From: Oscillospiraceae bacterium
GTDB taxonomy: Bacteria; Bacillota; Clostridia; Oscillospirales; Acutalibacteraceae
DNA length: 16,622 bases
Assembly (NCBI GenBank): GCA_009779455.1
Contig: WREG01000019.1
Span: 1-16,622, forward strand
Direction: 5' to 3'
The notes under the pieces are model-generated. The model was not told the origin of the DNA. It saw nothing but the letters and a program-made list of their open reading frames with translations, and searched no databases. Both the position numbers and the translations under genes were made by a program. The number at the start of each line of letters is the position of its first letter. The first letter of the stretch is position 1. This document shows, piece after piece, positions 1 through 7,130 of this stretch.

Positions 1-536
1 GTGACCTGGGATTTCCCGTCGGGCAGCAGATACGGCAGGGTGTTGTTTTTCCGAACCTCCGACAGCTTTTTCGACAGTTTATGCGCCAATGATATTGCCA
101 GAGGCATAAGCTCCTCTGTTTCGTCGCAGGCGTAGCCGAACATCATCCCCTGGTCGCCCGCGCCGTTTAAATTGTATGCGTCCCCGTCGCCCGCCTTCAT
201 TTCAAAGGAGCGGCTGACACCCATGTCTATGTCCGGGGACTGCCTGTCTATTGACGTGAATACGGCGCAGGTATTGCCGTCAAAGCCCTTGTCCGGCGCG
301 TCGTAGCCCGTGCCTTTTATCACTTCGCGGGCTATGTCCGGAATGTTCACGTTTGCAGAGGTGGTAATTTCGCCCATTATAAAGGCCATGCCTGTGGTGC
401 ATATGCATTCACAGGCCACGCGGGCGGTTTTGTCCTGTTCCAAGATGTTGTCGAGAACCGCGTCCGCGATCTGGTCGCATATTTTGTCGGGATGCCCCTC
501 CGTTACCGATTCTGACGTAAAAAAGTATTTTTTCAT
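1..536 (-). CDS. metK: S-adenosylmethionine synthetase, N-terminal part (runs off left edge)
   Basis: This gene makes S-adenosylmethionine from methionine and ATP in the cytoplasm. Only the first 178 codons are present; the rest lies beyond the left edge. The protein begins MKKYFFTSESVTEGHPDK, the nearly invariant start of MetK whose EGHPDK (13-18) contacts ATP phosphates. The family signature GAGDQG is at residues 125-130, followed by MMFGYACDET. The ATG at 534-536 is favoured because it gives this canonical N-terminus and follows a GGATGGGAA ribosome site. The gene has its own promoter (830-858) and a SAM-I riboswitch in its leader, so the product should feed back on its own synthesis. It is downstream of dnaX on the same strand but is probably a separate transcript. 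Identification is certain; nothing in the visible part looks damaged. Confidence 0.97.
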   Translation of the reverse strand, partial: MKKYFFTSESVTEGHPDKICDQIADAVLDNILEQDKTARVACECICTTGMAFIMGEITTSANVNIPDIAREVIKGTGYDAPDKGFDGNTCAVFTSIDRQSPDIDMGVSRSFEMKAGDGDAYNLNGAGDQGMMFGYACDETEELMPLAISLAHKLSKKLSEVRKNNTLPYLLPDGKSQV

Positions 537-644
537 TGTTGTTCCCATCCTTTTTTTATATTAAATTAAACGGCCCGGCATAAATTATACCGAACCGCTA
601 CGAAAGCCTTATTTTTCGGTACATCTATAAGCCAGATGACAGGC

Positions 645-683
645 GGAAGTTTTATCAATACAGAATTCAGAGATAAAACTTCC
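645..683 (-). promoter_or_regulatory. Switching hairpin of the metK riboswitch expression platform
   Basis: On the minus strand GGAAGTTTTATC (plus 672-683) can pair perfectly over 12 bp with GATAAAACTTCC (plus 645-656). Its 5' arm contains the same GGAAG that closes aptamer P1, so the hairpin and P1 exclude each other. This is the expected layout for an anti-terminator or anti-sequestor that forms when SAM is low. No long U-run follows it, so it is not itself a plain terminator. Further downstream a CGGTATAA/TTATGCCG stem (about 573-589) with a short U-rich stretch could be the off-state stem, but this is uncertain. Confidence 0.6.
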
Positions 684-811
684 CGAGTTTAAAATTTAAT
701 TTTAAACTTTTTTACCGCCGGATTTAGCACCTTATTATGTTGATTATTTCAACACTACAGGTTGCCGGGCTTCACAGGGCCGTTCCCTCAGCCGCTCTTC
801 ATAAGGAAGAT
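679..811 (-). promoter_or_regulatory. SAM-I (S-box) riboswitch aptamer in the metK leader
   Basis: Read on the minus strand, the leader contains the conserved S-box blocks in the right order: CTTATGAAGAG, GGCTGAGGGAACGGCCC, TGAAGCCCGGCAACC, then AAGGTGCTAAATCC. P1 would form between CTTCC (plus 805-809) and GGAAG (plus 679-683). The P4-like stem is the near-palindrome at 687-707. The aptamer class binds S-adenosylmethionine, which fits the downstream metK. The class and strand are clear from the sequence; the exact edges are approximate. Confidence 0.95.
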
Positions 812-829
812 ATTTAATTTTACCGTATC

Positions 830-858
830 ATTTTACCGCATATTTTTGAAAATGTCAA
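830..858 (-). promoter_or_regulatory. Sigma-A promoter of metK
   Basis: On the minus strand a perfect -35 TTGACA (plus 853-858) is followed after 17 bp by -10 TAAAAT (plus 830-835). Transcription would begin near 823, just upstream of the riboswitch aptamer, which makes a complete promoter-riboswitch-metK unit independent of dnaX. Confidence 0.85.
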
Positions 859-887
859 ATCATTTTTATTAACATTTTCATAACGTT

Positions 888-2678
888 TCATATCCTGATA
901 TCGTATTCCCTGCCCGTCACATTCAAAACGGCCTTTTTTATCGCTGATTTATATGTTTCCACATTAAATAGCTGTTTAAACATAGGGTTTTCCGTTTTTA
1001 CGGTGAGGATTTCGCCGTTAACATCCGCCGAAGAGCCGTCTATCATTCCGTTCAGCGGAGGGGAGAGCCTTTTCGCTTCGGCTGTTATTTTCGGCCAGTC
1101 CGAAAACGAGCCTTTGGCAGGGGAAGCTTTTTTTGCGGCGGTTTTTTCTTTTTTTATGCCGGGTTTTGCGCTTTCCAAGGTTTCCCGCGGATTTTCTTTT
1201 AAATTATCCGGCTTGTTTTCATTTTTCTCTTCATTTTCGGGTGCGGAGCCGTCCAAAAAGCTTAAATTGTCCATATTGTCGGCTTCGTCGTCGTCATCGA
1301 AAGGCAAGGCGTCTTCGAAGGGGTTAGGGTAATCGTCTCGCAAAACGAGACGCTGGGGATAGGGATTAGGGGGTTCTATATCAAATGGCACACTTTCATC
1401 TTTTTCTTCTATATCATAATTTCCGGTTTCGATGGGCGGTATATACGGCGTATCGGGGAGTGGGACAAACGGCGCGTCAATGGGCGTAACGCCTCCTGAG
1501 GAGACGCCGCGCCCTACAGACCCGGATACCGATAAAACCTCTACCTTTTTTTCAAGCTCGGATATCCTTTGAAGCAGGGCGGTTATGTCGCTGTCCACTT
1601 CCGCGCCGCATAAGCGTATAAGAGCCGTTTCGGCCTCTATCCTGCCGTTTCTGCTCCTTTTCATATTGTCAGAGCAGGCTCCCAAAACCGTTATGGCCCT
1701 TAAAATAGTTTCGGCTGTAAATTCGCCCGCCCTTTGCTTTAATAAATCAAGCTCGCTTTCCGTCACAGGCAGCATTTCTGCGGGGTTTTTTACGGATTTC
1801 ACCACCATCAGGTCGCGGAAGTGGCCTGTCAGCTCCGTTATCAGCCTTTCGGTGTCGCAGGAGGCGCTGTGAAGTTCGTCGGCGGTAGACAGTGCCAAAG
1901 CGGCGTTTTTGTCCCTTATGGCGGCCGACAAAGCGAATAAATATTCCCTGTCCATCAGCCCCGCCGCCGCCGTGACCGCTTTCACTGTTATATCATTGCC
2001 GCTTGAAAAGCATCTTTCTAAAAGAGAAAGCGCGTCGCGGGCAGCCCCGTCGGCTATGCGGGCGATAAGCATTGCCGCTTCGCGGTCAATGGTATATTTT
2101 TCCTTTTCGGCTATATATTGAAGCCTTTCCGCTATGATTTCGGGCGGTATGCGTCGAAAATCGAAACGCTGGCAGCGCGAAAGTATAGTGGCGGGGAGTT
2201 TTTGCACCTCTGTTGTAGCCAATATGAAAATCACATGCTCCGGCGGCTCTTCAAGGGTTTTCAGAAGGGCGTTGAAGGCCTCTATTGTGAGCATATGGAC
2301 TTCGTCTATGATATAGACGCGGTATTTGGCGAGGGCGGGGGTGAAAAAGGCTTCCTCGCGCAGGGCGCGGATATCGTCTATTCCCCTGTTGCTTGCGGCG
2401 TCGATCTCGACCACGTCAAGTATCGCCCCGCTGTCGATGCCTTTGCATATCTCGCATTTGCAGCAGGGGTTCCCCTCGTCGGACGCGGTACAGCTGACCG
2501 CCTTCGCCAGGATTTTGGCGCAGGAGGTCTTGCCCGTACCCCTTGAACCCGTAAAGAGGTAAGCGTGGGACAGCCTGTTTTCTTTGACCTCGTTCCGGAG
2601 GGTCACAGTGACCTGCGGCTGGCCGATAACGTCCGAAAACCGCCCCGGCCGCCATTTGCGGTATAAAACCTGATACAC
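888..2678 (-). CDS. dnaX: DNA polymerase III subunit gamma/tau
   Basis: DnaX is the AAA+ clamp-loader subunit of the replicative DNA polymerase. The sequence begins MYQVLYRKWRP, typical of the family. Walker A GSRGTGKT is at 44-51. Zinc-module cysteines are C63, C72/C73, C75 and C78. Walker B with DEVH is at 121-128, sensor-1 ATT at 154-156, and the SRC motif with the arginine finger at 167-169. Clamp-loader helical domains follow to about 375. Residues 390-520 form a Pro-, Asp- and Glu-rich linker, then a tau-type C-terminal domain (about 525-596) ends EYDIRI. At 596 residues it is within the usual Bacillota range. The start is a GTG with AAGGAAG about 7 nt upstream. Two A7G runs lie in the linker. 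It probably shares a transcript with the upstream rhomboid-like gene. ybaB and recR, common neighbours elsewhere, do not follow it here. Confidence 0.97.
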   Translation of the reverse strand: MYQVLYRKWRPGRFSDVIGQPQVTVTLRNEVKENRLSHAYLFTGSRGTGKTSCAKILAKAVSCTASDEGNPCCKCEICKGIDSGAILDVVEIDAASNRGIDDIRALREEAFFTPALAKYRVYIIDEVHMLTIEAFNALLKTLEEPPEHVIFILATTEVQKLPATILSRCQRFDFRRIPPEIIAERLQYIAEKEKYTIDREAAMLIARIADGAARDALSLLERCFSSGNDITVKAVTAAAGLMDREYLFALSAAIRDKNAALALSTADELHSASCDTERLITELTGHFRDLMVVKSVKNPAEMLPVTESELDLLKQRAGEFTAETILRAITVLGACSDNMKRSRNGRIEAETALIRLCGAEVDSDITALLQRISELEKKVEVLSVSGSVGRGVSSGGVTPIDAPFVPLPDTPYIPPIETGNYDIEEKDESVPFDIEPPNPYPQRLVLRDDYPNPFEDALPFDDDDEADNMDNLSFLDGSAPENEEKNENKPDNLKENPRETLESAKPGIKKEKTAAKKASPAKGSFSDWPKITAEAKRLSPPLNGMIDGSSADVNGEILTVKTENPMFKQLFNVETYKSAIKKAVLNVTGREYDIRI

Positions 2679-2708
2679 GGCGTACTTCCTTTATTTCAAT
2701 CTTTATTA

Positions 2709-2789
2709 TGAACCCCGGTAAATACCACGCCCCTTGGGGCGCACCACTAAGCCCGATACCTCGCGGTCTCTGCCGCGGGGAGTGGTTCA
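2709..2789 (-). repeat. Structured 81-bp intergenic element with terminal inverted repeats
   Basis: The gap between the rhomboid-like gene and dnaX is filled by a GC-rich block bounded by TGAACC (2709-2714) and GGTTCA (2784-2789). On the minus strand it contains the perfect stem CGCCCC-AA-GGGGCG, a second stem CCCCGCGG/CCGCGAGG, and ACCACT/AGTGGT pairing around the latter. The TGA that stops the upstream gene is the first three bases of the element. It could be a small mobile repeat (MITE- or REP-like), a processing or attenuation structure between the two genes, or a small RNA. Pairing is seen directly; the function is unknown. Confidence 0.6.
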
Positions 2790-3533
2790 TTTTATACGTT
2801 TTAACCCTTTGGCGTCTTTCACGCGCTTGCGGCCTGCCCGTTTAAATCCGCCGGTGTCTTTTTTCCATTTAAATTTACGCAGCAGCCGTTTCATCAGGTG
2901 AATAAAATCCCCGCCGAAGAACAGGGCTATGTTTAAAAGGGAAATCAACAGGGCTATTCTTCCCTGCCAGCTGCCCGTGATAAAATCCCACAGCATCAAC
3001 GCCGCGTACAGGATCGCGAGGAATTTGACCTTTACGGGCAGCAAAAAGAATATCATGACCTCGAAATTCGGGAACAGCAGCGCGAAAGCCAAAAATATCG
3101 ACATATTTATAAAATAATTCGTTGCGTACCCCGTAATAAAGCCCGCGGCCATTGTCGCGAAAATACCGCAGAAGTAGAAAATGTTAAATTTAAACTTTCC
3201 CCATTCCCGTTCCAGCGCCGAACCCATCAGCCAAAACAAATACAGGGCAAATACGGTCAATATAGGGTTAAAGCCCGGCGGCATGAATATAAACGTTATA
3301 ATGCGCCAGACCTGGCCGCCCAATATTTCTTTTAAATTGAAATCCAGCATACCCAATATGTTGATATCCCGCGAATCCGAATTTATTGCCGGGTAAAAAA
3401 CCGCAAGCAAAAAAACAAAGGCCATGCCGAAAACTATTATGGCTATAAGATTGCGTATGGAGAATCGCCCGAATTTGCGGTCCATCCTGTCCAAAAATTT
3501 TTTATTTTTATTGAAATATGATTTATTGTTCAT
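2787..3533 (-). CDS. Rhomboid-fold membrane protein, probable pseudoprotease
   Basis: This is a polytopic membrane protein of 248 residues with about six hydrophobic segments and a strongly basic C-terminal tail (about 214-248, rich in Lys and Arg) that should lie in the cytoplasm. Rhomboid hallmarks are WRIITFIF (76-83), the loop GSALEREWG (104-112), and the position of the central helices. The catalytic GxSG of rhomboid proteases is missing: the corresponding helix reads NMSIFLAFALLFPN (143-156). A single His (212) lies in the last segment. It is therefore most likely an inactive rhomboid-like (derlin-type) protein. An upstream in-frame ATG at 3537-3539 gives two more residues, but the AAAGGCGG ribosome site lies only 2 nt from it and 8 nt from the ATG chosen here. 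The gene has a good promoter and probably leads dnaX. Confidence 0.8.
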   Translation of the reverse strand: MNNKSYFNKNKKFLDRMDRKFGRFSIRNLIAIIVFGMAFVFLLAVFYPAINSDSRDINILGMLDFNLKEILGGQVWRIITFIFMPPGFNPILTVFALYLFWLMGSALEREWGKFKFNIFYFCGIFATMAAGFITGYATNYFINMSIFLAFALLFPNFEVMIFFLLPVKVKFLAILYAALMLWDFITGSWQGRIALLISLLNIALFFGGDFIHLMKRLLRKFKWKKDTGGFKRAGRKRVKDAKGLKRIK

Positions 3534-3568
3534 AAACATGACCGCCTTTTTTCCCGTGCCTTGGCATT

Positions 3569-3597
3569 ATTTTACCACGCCGGACGCATTAATGCAA
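3569..3597 (-). promoter_or_regulatory. Promoter of the rhomboid-like gene and probably dnaX
   Basis: On the minus strand -35 TTGCAT (plus 3592-3597) and -10 TAAAAT (plus 3569-3574) are separated by 17 bp, leaving a short leader of about 30 nt before the rhomboid-like start. No other convincing promoter was found directly ahead of dnaX, so dnaX is probably also read from here. Confidence 0.65.
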
Positions 3598-3631
3598 CCA
3601 ACGGCAAAGAAAATTAAAAATTTAAATTATA

Positions 3632-3660
3632 TTTACAATAACAACCTTTTGTATTATAAT
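3632..3660 (+). promoter_or_regulatory. Promoter of the Eis-like acetyltransferase gene
   Basis: TTTACA (3632-3637) and a perfect TATAAT (3655-3660) are separated by 17 bp. Transcription should start near 3667, about 40 nt before the ATG, and runs divergently from the rhomboid-like promoter. Confidence 0.8.
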
Positions 3661-3706
3661 ATATGAAAACAAACATATTCTTAAAAAGAATTTACGGAGG
3701 CATATT

Positions 3707-4867
3707 ATGAATAAAGACATTGTTACGCTAAAAGACGGCGAGGAGCGCGAATTGCTGCGCCTGCTCGAAAAAGTTTTCAATAACTTCCCGCCCCGGTTTT
3801 TGAAGAGCCTGCCTAACCTCTACAAGCCGGAATACCATCCCTGCCCGAACAACTTAGTGGTGCGCGGCGAGGGCGGCAAGGGGCTTTTGGCCGCCGTGGG
3901 GCTTTACCCTATGGAATATTGCGTCGGCGACATAAAGCTCATAGTTGCGGGCATCGGCAACGTCGCGGTAGACAAAAAATGCAGGGGCGCGGGTTACATG
4001 AAGCTGCTTATGAACCAATCCGCAGAGCTTTCAAAGGAGCGCGGCACGGATTTCCTTGTTTTGAGCGGCCAGCGCCAGCGGTACCAGTATTTCGGCTATG
4101 AGCGGGCGGGCAGCGCCCGGGGCTTTGAGATATCGCAGAACAACCTGCGCCACACCCTGCGCGGGCAAACCCCGGCCGTGCTTGCCGCGGAGCTTCTGCG
4201 GACGGAGGATACCGAAAGCCTGAAGGGCATACACGCCCTGAACGAAGCCGCCCCCATGCACCGCGTGCGGCCGGAAAACCCCTCCGCACTTTGGGATATT
4301 TTATGCGCATGGCGCTCGGTTCCCCATGTGCTGCGGTCGGGCGGCGCTTTCGCGGGGTATTACATTTCAGACAAAGAGGGCAAATATGTCTCGGAGCTGC
4401 GCCTTAAAGACCCCGCGCATATAAGCGGCGCGGTGCAAACTATTATAAATGACGCGAAAGGCGGCGTTAACTTCAGCGTCCTGCCCGCCGAAACCGAAAC
4501 CTGCGCGATACTGGCCGAATTGGGCGAATCCGCAAGCATCGGGGGCGGCAACGCTTATTATGTGATGAATTACCGGCGGGTGCTTGACGCCTTCCTGCGC
4601 CTCAGGGCCAAAATGGCGCCCCTCTGCGAGGGAGAAATTGTGATCCGCGTCAACGGTTTCTCCGGCACGGAAAATCTGCGCATAAAAGCAAAGGGCGATG
4701 AAATCAGCGTGGAAGCAACGGACGGCGAACACGAAATAACGCTGGAGCATTTGGCCGCCACGCGCTGCTTTTTCGCCCAGGTATCCTATGAGCGCGCAAA
4801 ACTCCCGGCCTTCGCGGCATCATGGTTCCCGCTGCCTCTTGAATTCCCGCACGCGGATTCGGTGTGA
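3707..4867 (+). CDS. Eis-like GNAT N-acetyltransferase with C-terminal SCP2-like domain
   Basis: A 386-residue protein with the layout of the Eis family: an N-terminal GNAT domain, a second GNAT-like domain, and a C-terminal sterol-carrier-like domain. The acetyl-CoA motif is VAVDKKCRGAGYMKLLM (86-102), and the GNAT fold continues through LVLSGQRQRYQYFGYERAG. The C-terminal part (about 290-386) has the IVIRVNGFSGTENLRI strands and ends SWFPLPLEFPHADSV, like other family members. Known Eis proteins acetylate amines on aminoglycosides, peptides or lysines; the substrate here is unknown. The start is supported by GGAGG 7-8 nt upstream. The gene stands alone, with a promoter before it and a terminator after it. 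The C-terminal residue is not the free aromatic carboxylate typical of mycobacterial Eis, so aminoglycoside activity should not be assumed. Confidence 0.88.
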   Translation: MNKDIVTLKDGEERELLRLLEKVFNNFPPRFLKSLPNLYKPEYHPCPNNLVVRGEGGKGLLAAVGLYPMEYCVGDIKLIVAGIGNVAVDKKCRGAGYMKLLMNQSAELSKERGTDFLVLSGQRQRYQYFGYERAGSARGFEISQNNLRHTLRGQTPAVLAAELLRTEDTESLKGIHALNEAAPMHRVRPENPSALWDILCAWRSVPHVLRSGGAFAGYYISDKEGKYVSELRLKDPAHISGAVQTIINDAKGGVNFSVLPAETETCAILAELGESASIGGGNAYYVMNYRRVLDAFLRLRAKMAPLCEGEIVIRVNGFSGTENLRIKAKGDEISVEATDGEHEITLEHLAATRCFFAQVSYERAKLPAFAASWFPLPLEFPHADSV

Positions 4868-4875
4868 ACAAATAT

Positions 4876-4910
4876 AAAAACGCGGGGACGTCAAACACCC
4901 CCGCGTTTTT
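4876..4910 (+). terminator. Rho-independent terminator, potentially bidirectional
   Basis: AAAAACGCGGGG (4876-4887) pairs perfectly with CCCCGCGTTTTT (4899-4910) around an 11-nt loop, 8 bp after the acetyltransferase stop codon. The stem ends in a U-run on the plus strand and, through the A-run, also on the minus strand, although no minus-strand gene ends here. Confidence 0.93.
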
Positions 4911-5167
4911 ATATTAAAATCAATCTACGGACGGAGTAAAAGTATACATCACCTGTTTATTATGCAATTTTCATTTTAAAATGTCAAGAAAAATATGCAT
5001 TCCCCTGTTGTCAAAAAAAAATATGCGGGGAAGGAGCATATGCGCTATCATTTTAGCCAATATTTGCCGATTTTAGCCGCGCGATAGAACCGTCCCTGTG
5101 TGTTATAAAATAAATTAAAAGATTGAGGGAATATTAATAAGACACTTTTTAAAGAAGGTTTCGCCTT
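4911..5167. other. AT-rich intergenic stretch ahead of the DUF255 gene
   Basis: After the terminator there is no convincing gene. A -10-like TATAAAAT at 5104-5111 might drive the next gene, but no matching -35 is seen 16-18 bp upstream. A 15-codon reading frame at 5040-5087 has AAGGAG only 3 nt before its ATG and is not supported. AAGAAGG at 5153-5159 is the ribosome site of the downstream gene. Confidence 0.5.
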
Positions 5168-7126
5168 ATGATAACATCTATAAATTCCCCCAACAAACTG
5201 ATAAACGAAAAATCGCCCTACCTGCTCCAGCACGTTTATAACCCAGTGGACTGGCAGCCGTGGGGGGAAGAGGCTTTTGAAAAAGCGCGGCAGGAGGACA
5301 AGCCCGTTTTCCTCTCGATCGGCTATTCCACCTGCCACTGGTGCCACGTGATGGAGCGCGAAAGCTTTGAGGATGAAGAGGTTGCGGCGGTTTTGAACGC
5401 CGAATTCGTTTCCGTCAAGGTGGACAGGGAGGAACGGCCCGACGTTGACAGCGTTTATATGAGTGCCTGCATGGCGCTGAACGGCAGCGGCGGTTGGCCC
5501 TTGACTATAATCATGGACGCATCCGGGAAGCCGTTTTTCGCGGGGACTTACCTCCCGAAGCACGGGCGTTTCGGCTCGGTAGGGCTTATGGAGCTTCTGG
5601 AAGCGGTCAGCTATAATTGGGCCAAAAACAGGGCCGAACTCAAGAATTCCGGGGCGAGGATCGCGAAACGGCTGCGGTCGTCACAGGAAAATGCCGGTAA
5701 CAACAGCGCAAAACCCGACGAACTGATAAATAAGGCCGCAGAAGCCCTGAAATCAAGCTTTGACAGGGATTTCGGCGGATTCGGCATTGCGCCTAAATTC
5801 CCGTCGCCCCACAATCTCATTTTTCTGATGGAACTTTATAAAATCACGGGCAAGGGCGAGTATCTTCAAATATCGGAAAAAACCCTTTTGCAGATGTACA
5901 AGGGCGGCCTTTTCGACCATATAGGCTACGGCTTTTCGCGGTATTCCACGGACAGGCAGTGGCTGATCCCCCATTTTGAAAAAATGCTTTACGACAATGC
6001 GCTGCTGATTATGGCCTATACGAAAGCGTTCGGGCTGACGGGCAACGGCCTGTACCGAAAAATCGCCGAAAAAACCGCGCAATATGTTTTGCGTGAGCTG
6101 ACGGATCCCGACGGCGGCTTTTATTCGGCGGAAGACGCTGACAGCGACGGCGTTGAGGGGAAATATTATGTTTTTGCCCCCGATGAGATAATAAACGTGC
6201 TTGGCCGTGAAAACGGGAAGATATTCAACGAATATTTTGATATTGCAAAAGAGGGCAATTTTGAAAATAAGAATATTCCCAATCTGATTAAAAACAACAT
6301 GCCGGACAACAGGGTTGACCCGTTTCTCCCGGCTGTTTATGAGTACCGCAGAAAAAGGACGGCCCTGCACAAAGACGACAAATCACTGACTTCGTGGAAC
6401 GCCCTTATGACAGCCGCCCTCGCGGAAATGCATATCGTATTCGGCGATGAGGGATATCTTTCATCCGCGATTAAAGCCGCGGAATTTATTGAAAACAATT
6501 TAAGCGACGAAAAAGGGCTTTGCGTCAGTTTCCGCGACGGCAAAAAAAGCGGTGCGGGCTTTATCGACGACTACGCCTTTTATGTTTACGCTTTAATCAA
6601 ACTTTACAACGCCACGCTGGACGGCTTTTGGCTGGAAAGGGCGGAAAAACTCACGCGCCAGGCCATAGACAGCTTTTTCGACCATGAAAACGGCGGTTTT
6701 TTCCTTTACGGCGTTGACAGCGAAAAACTGCTTTACAGGCCGAAGGAATGCTACGACGGGGCCATACCGTCGGGCAATTCCGTGATGGCGATGAACCTGC
6801 AATTGCTGGCGGCACTCTCCGGCAACGGGAAATACGGCGATATTCTGGATAAGCAAATAGAATTTATGGCTTCAAAAGCGGCGGATTATCCGGCGGGGCA
6901 CTGTTTTTACCTGCTTGCGATGCTTGAGGTTTATCATCCGACGAAAAAAATTATCGCTGTTTTAAAAGACGGGGAAGAAGTTGAAAACGTAAAAGAAAAA
7001 CTGCCGAAAAACGCCCTCGTAACTTTATACGAAGGCGAAACGGAGGCTTATAAGCGGGTAAACGGCGAGACGACTTATTTTGTCTGCGAGGATGGGGTCT
7101 GCAAAGCGCCGTCGAACGTTATATAA
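5168..7126 (+). CDS. Thioredoxin-domain (DUF255) protein of the YyaL/SPATA20 family
   Basis: A 652-residue cytoplasmic protein of a widely conserved family, usually about 600-700 residues. The N-terminal thioredoxin-like domain (about 1-170) carries the family start NSPNKLINEKSPYLLQH, the redox-type motif CHWC (56-59), DREERPD (86-92) and SGGWPLT. From about 185 to the end is an alpha/alpha six-hairpin glycosidase-like domain with blocks FDRDFGGFGIAPKFP, PHFEKMLYDNALL and a late DDYAFYVYALI. No signal peptide is seen. Members have been linked to cellobiose 2-epimerase-like folds, but no reaction is established for the family, so the role is uncertain. The ATG follows AAGAAGG by about 8 nt. 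The gene is convergent with the phosphodiesterase gene and leaves only 4 bp between stop codons, with no terminator in between. Confidence 0.93.
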   Translation: MITSINSPNKLINEKSPYLLQHVYNPVDWQPWGEEAFEKARQEDKPVFLSIGYSTCHWCHVMERESFEDEEVAAVLNAEFVSVKVDREERPDVDSVYMSACMALNGSGGWPLTIIMDASGKPFFAGTYLPKHGRFGSVGLMELLEAVSYNWAKNRAELKNSGARIAKRLRSSQENAGNNSAKPDELINKAAEALKSSFDRDFGGFGIAPKFPSPHNLIFLMELYKITGKGEYLQISEKTLLQMYKGGLFDHIGYGFSRYSTDRQWLIPHFEKMLYDNALLIMAYTKAFGLTGNGLYRKIAEKTAQYVLRELTDPDGGFYSAEDADSDGVEGKYYVFAPDEIINVLGRENGKIFNEYFDIAKEGNFENKNIPNLIKNNMPDNRVDPFLPAVYEYRRKRTALHKDDKSLTSWNALMTAALAEMHIVFGDEGYLSSAIKAAEFIENNLSDEKGLCVSFRDGKKSGAGFIDDYAFYVYALIKLYNATLDGFWLERAEKLTRQAIDSFFDHENGGFFLYGVDSEKLLYRPKECYDGAIPSGNSVMAMNLQLLAALSGNGKYGDILDKQIEFMASKAADYPAGHCFYLLAMLEVYHPTKKIIAVLKDGEEVENVKEKLPKNALVTLYEGETEAYKRVNGETTYFVCEDGVCKAPSNVI

Positions 7127-7130
7127 ATAT

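Noticed and set aside
862..887. Terminator after dnaX
   Set aside because: AACGTT/AATGTT gives only a weak AT-rich 6-bp stem with poor U-run, so I do not call it.
1003..1332. Plus-strand frames opposite dnaX
   Set aside because: They mirror the coding bias of dnaX, have no ribosome sites and show no protein features.
2679..2786. Signal recognition particle RNA (ffs) ahead of dnaX
   Set aside because: Gene order would fit Bacillota, but the conserved SRP RNA apical loop and asymmetric bulge sequence are not found, and the pairing is multi-branched rather than one long hairpin.
5040..5087. Fifteen-codon leader peptide with AAGGAG upstream
   Set aside because: The ribosome site is only 3 nt from the ATG, there is no codon bias toward one amino acid, and no attenuator follows.
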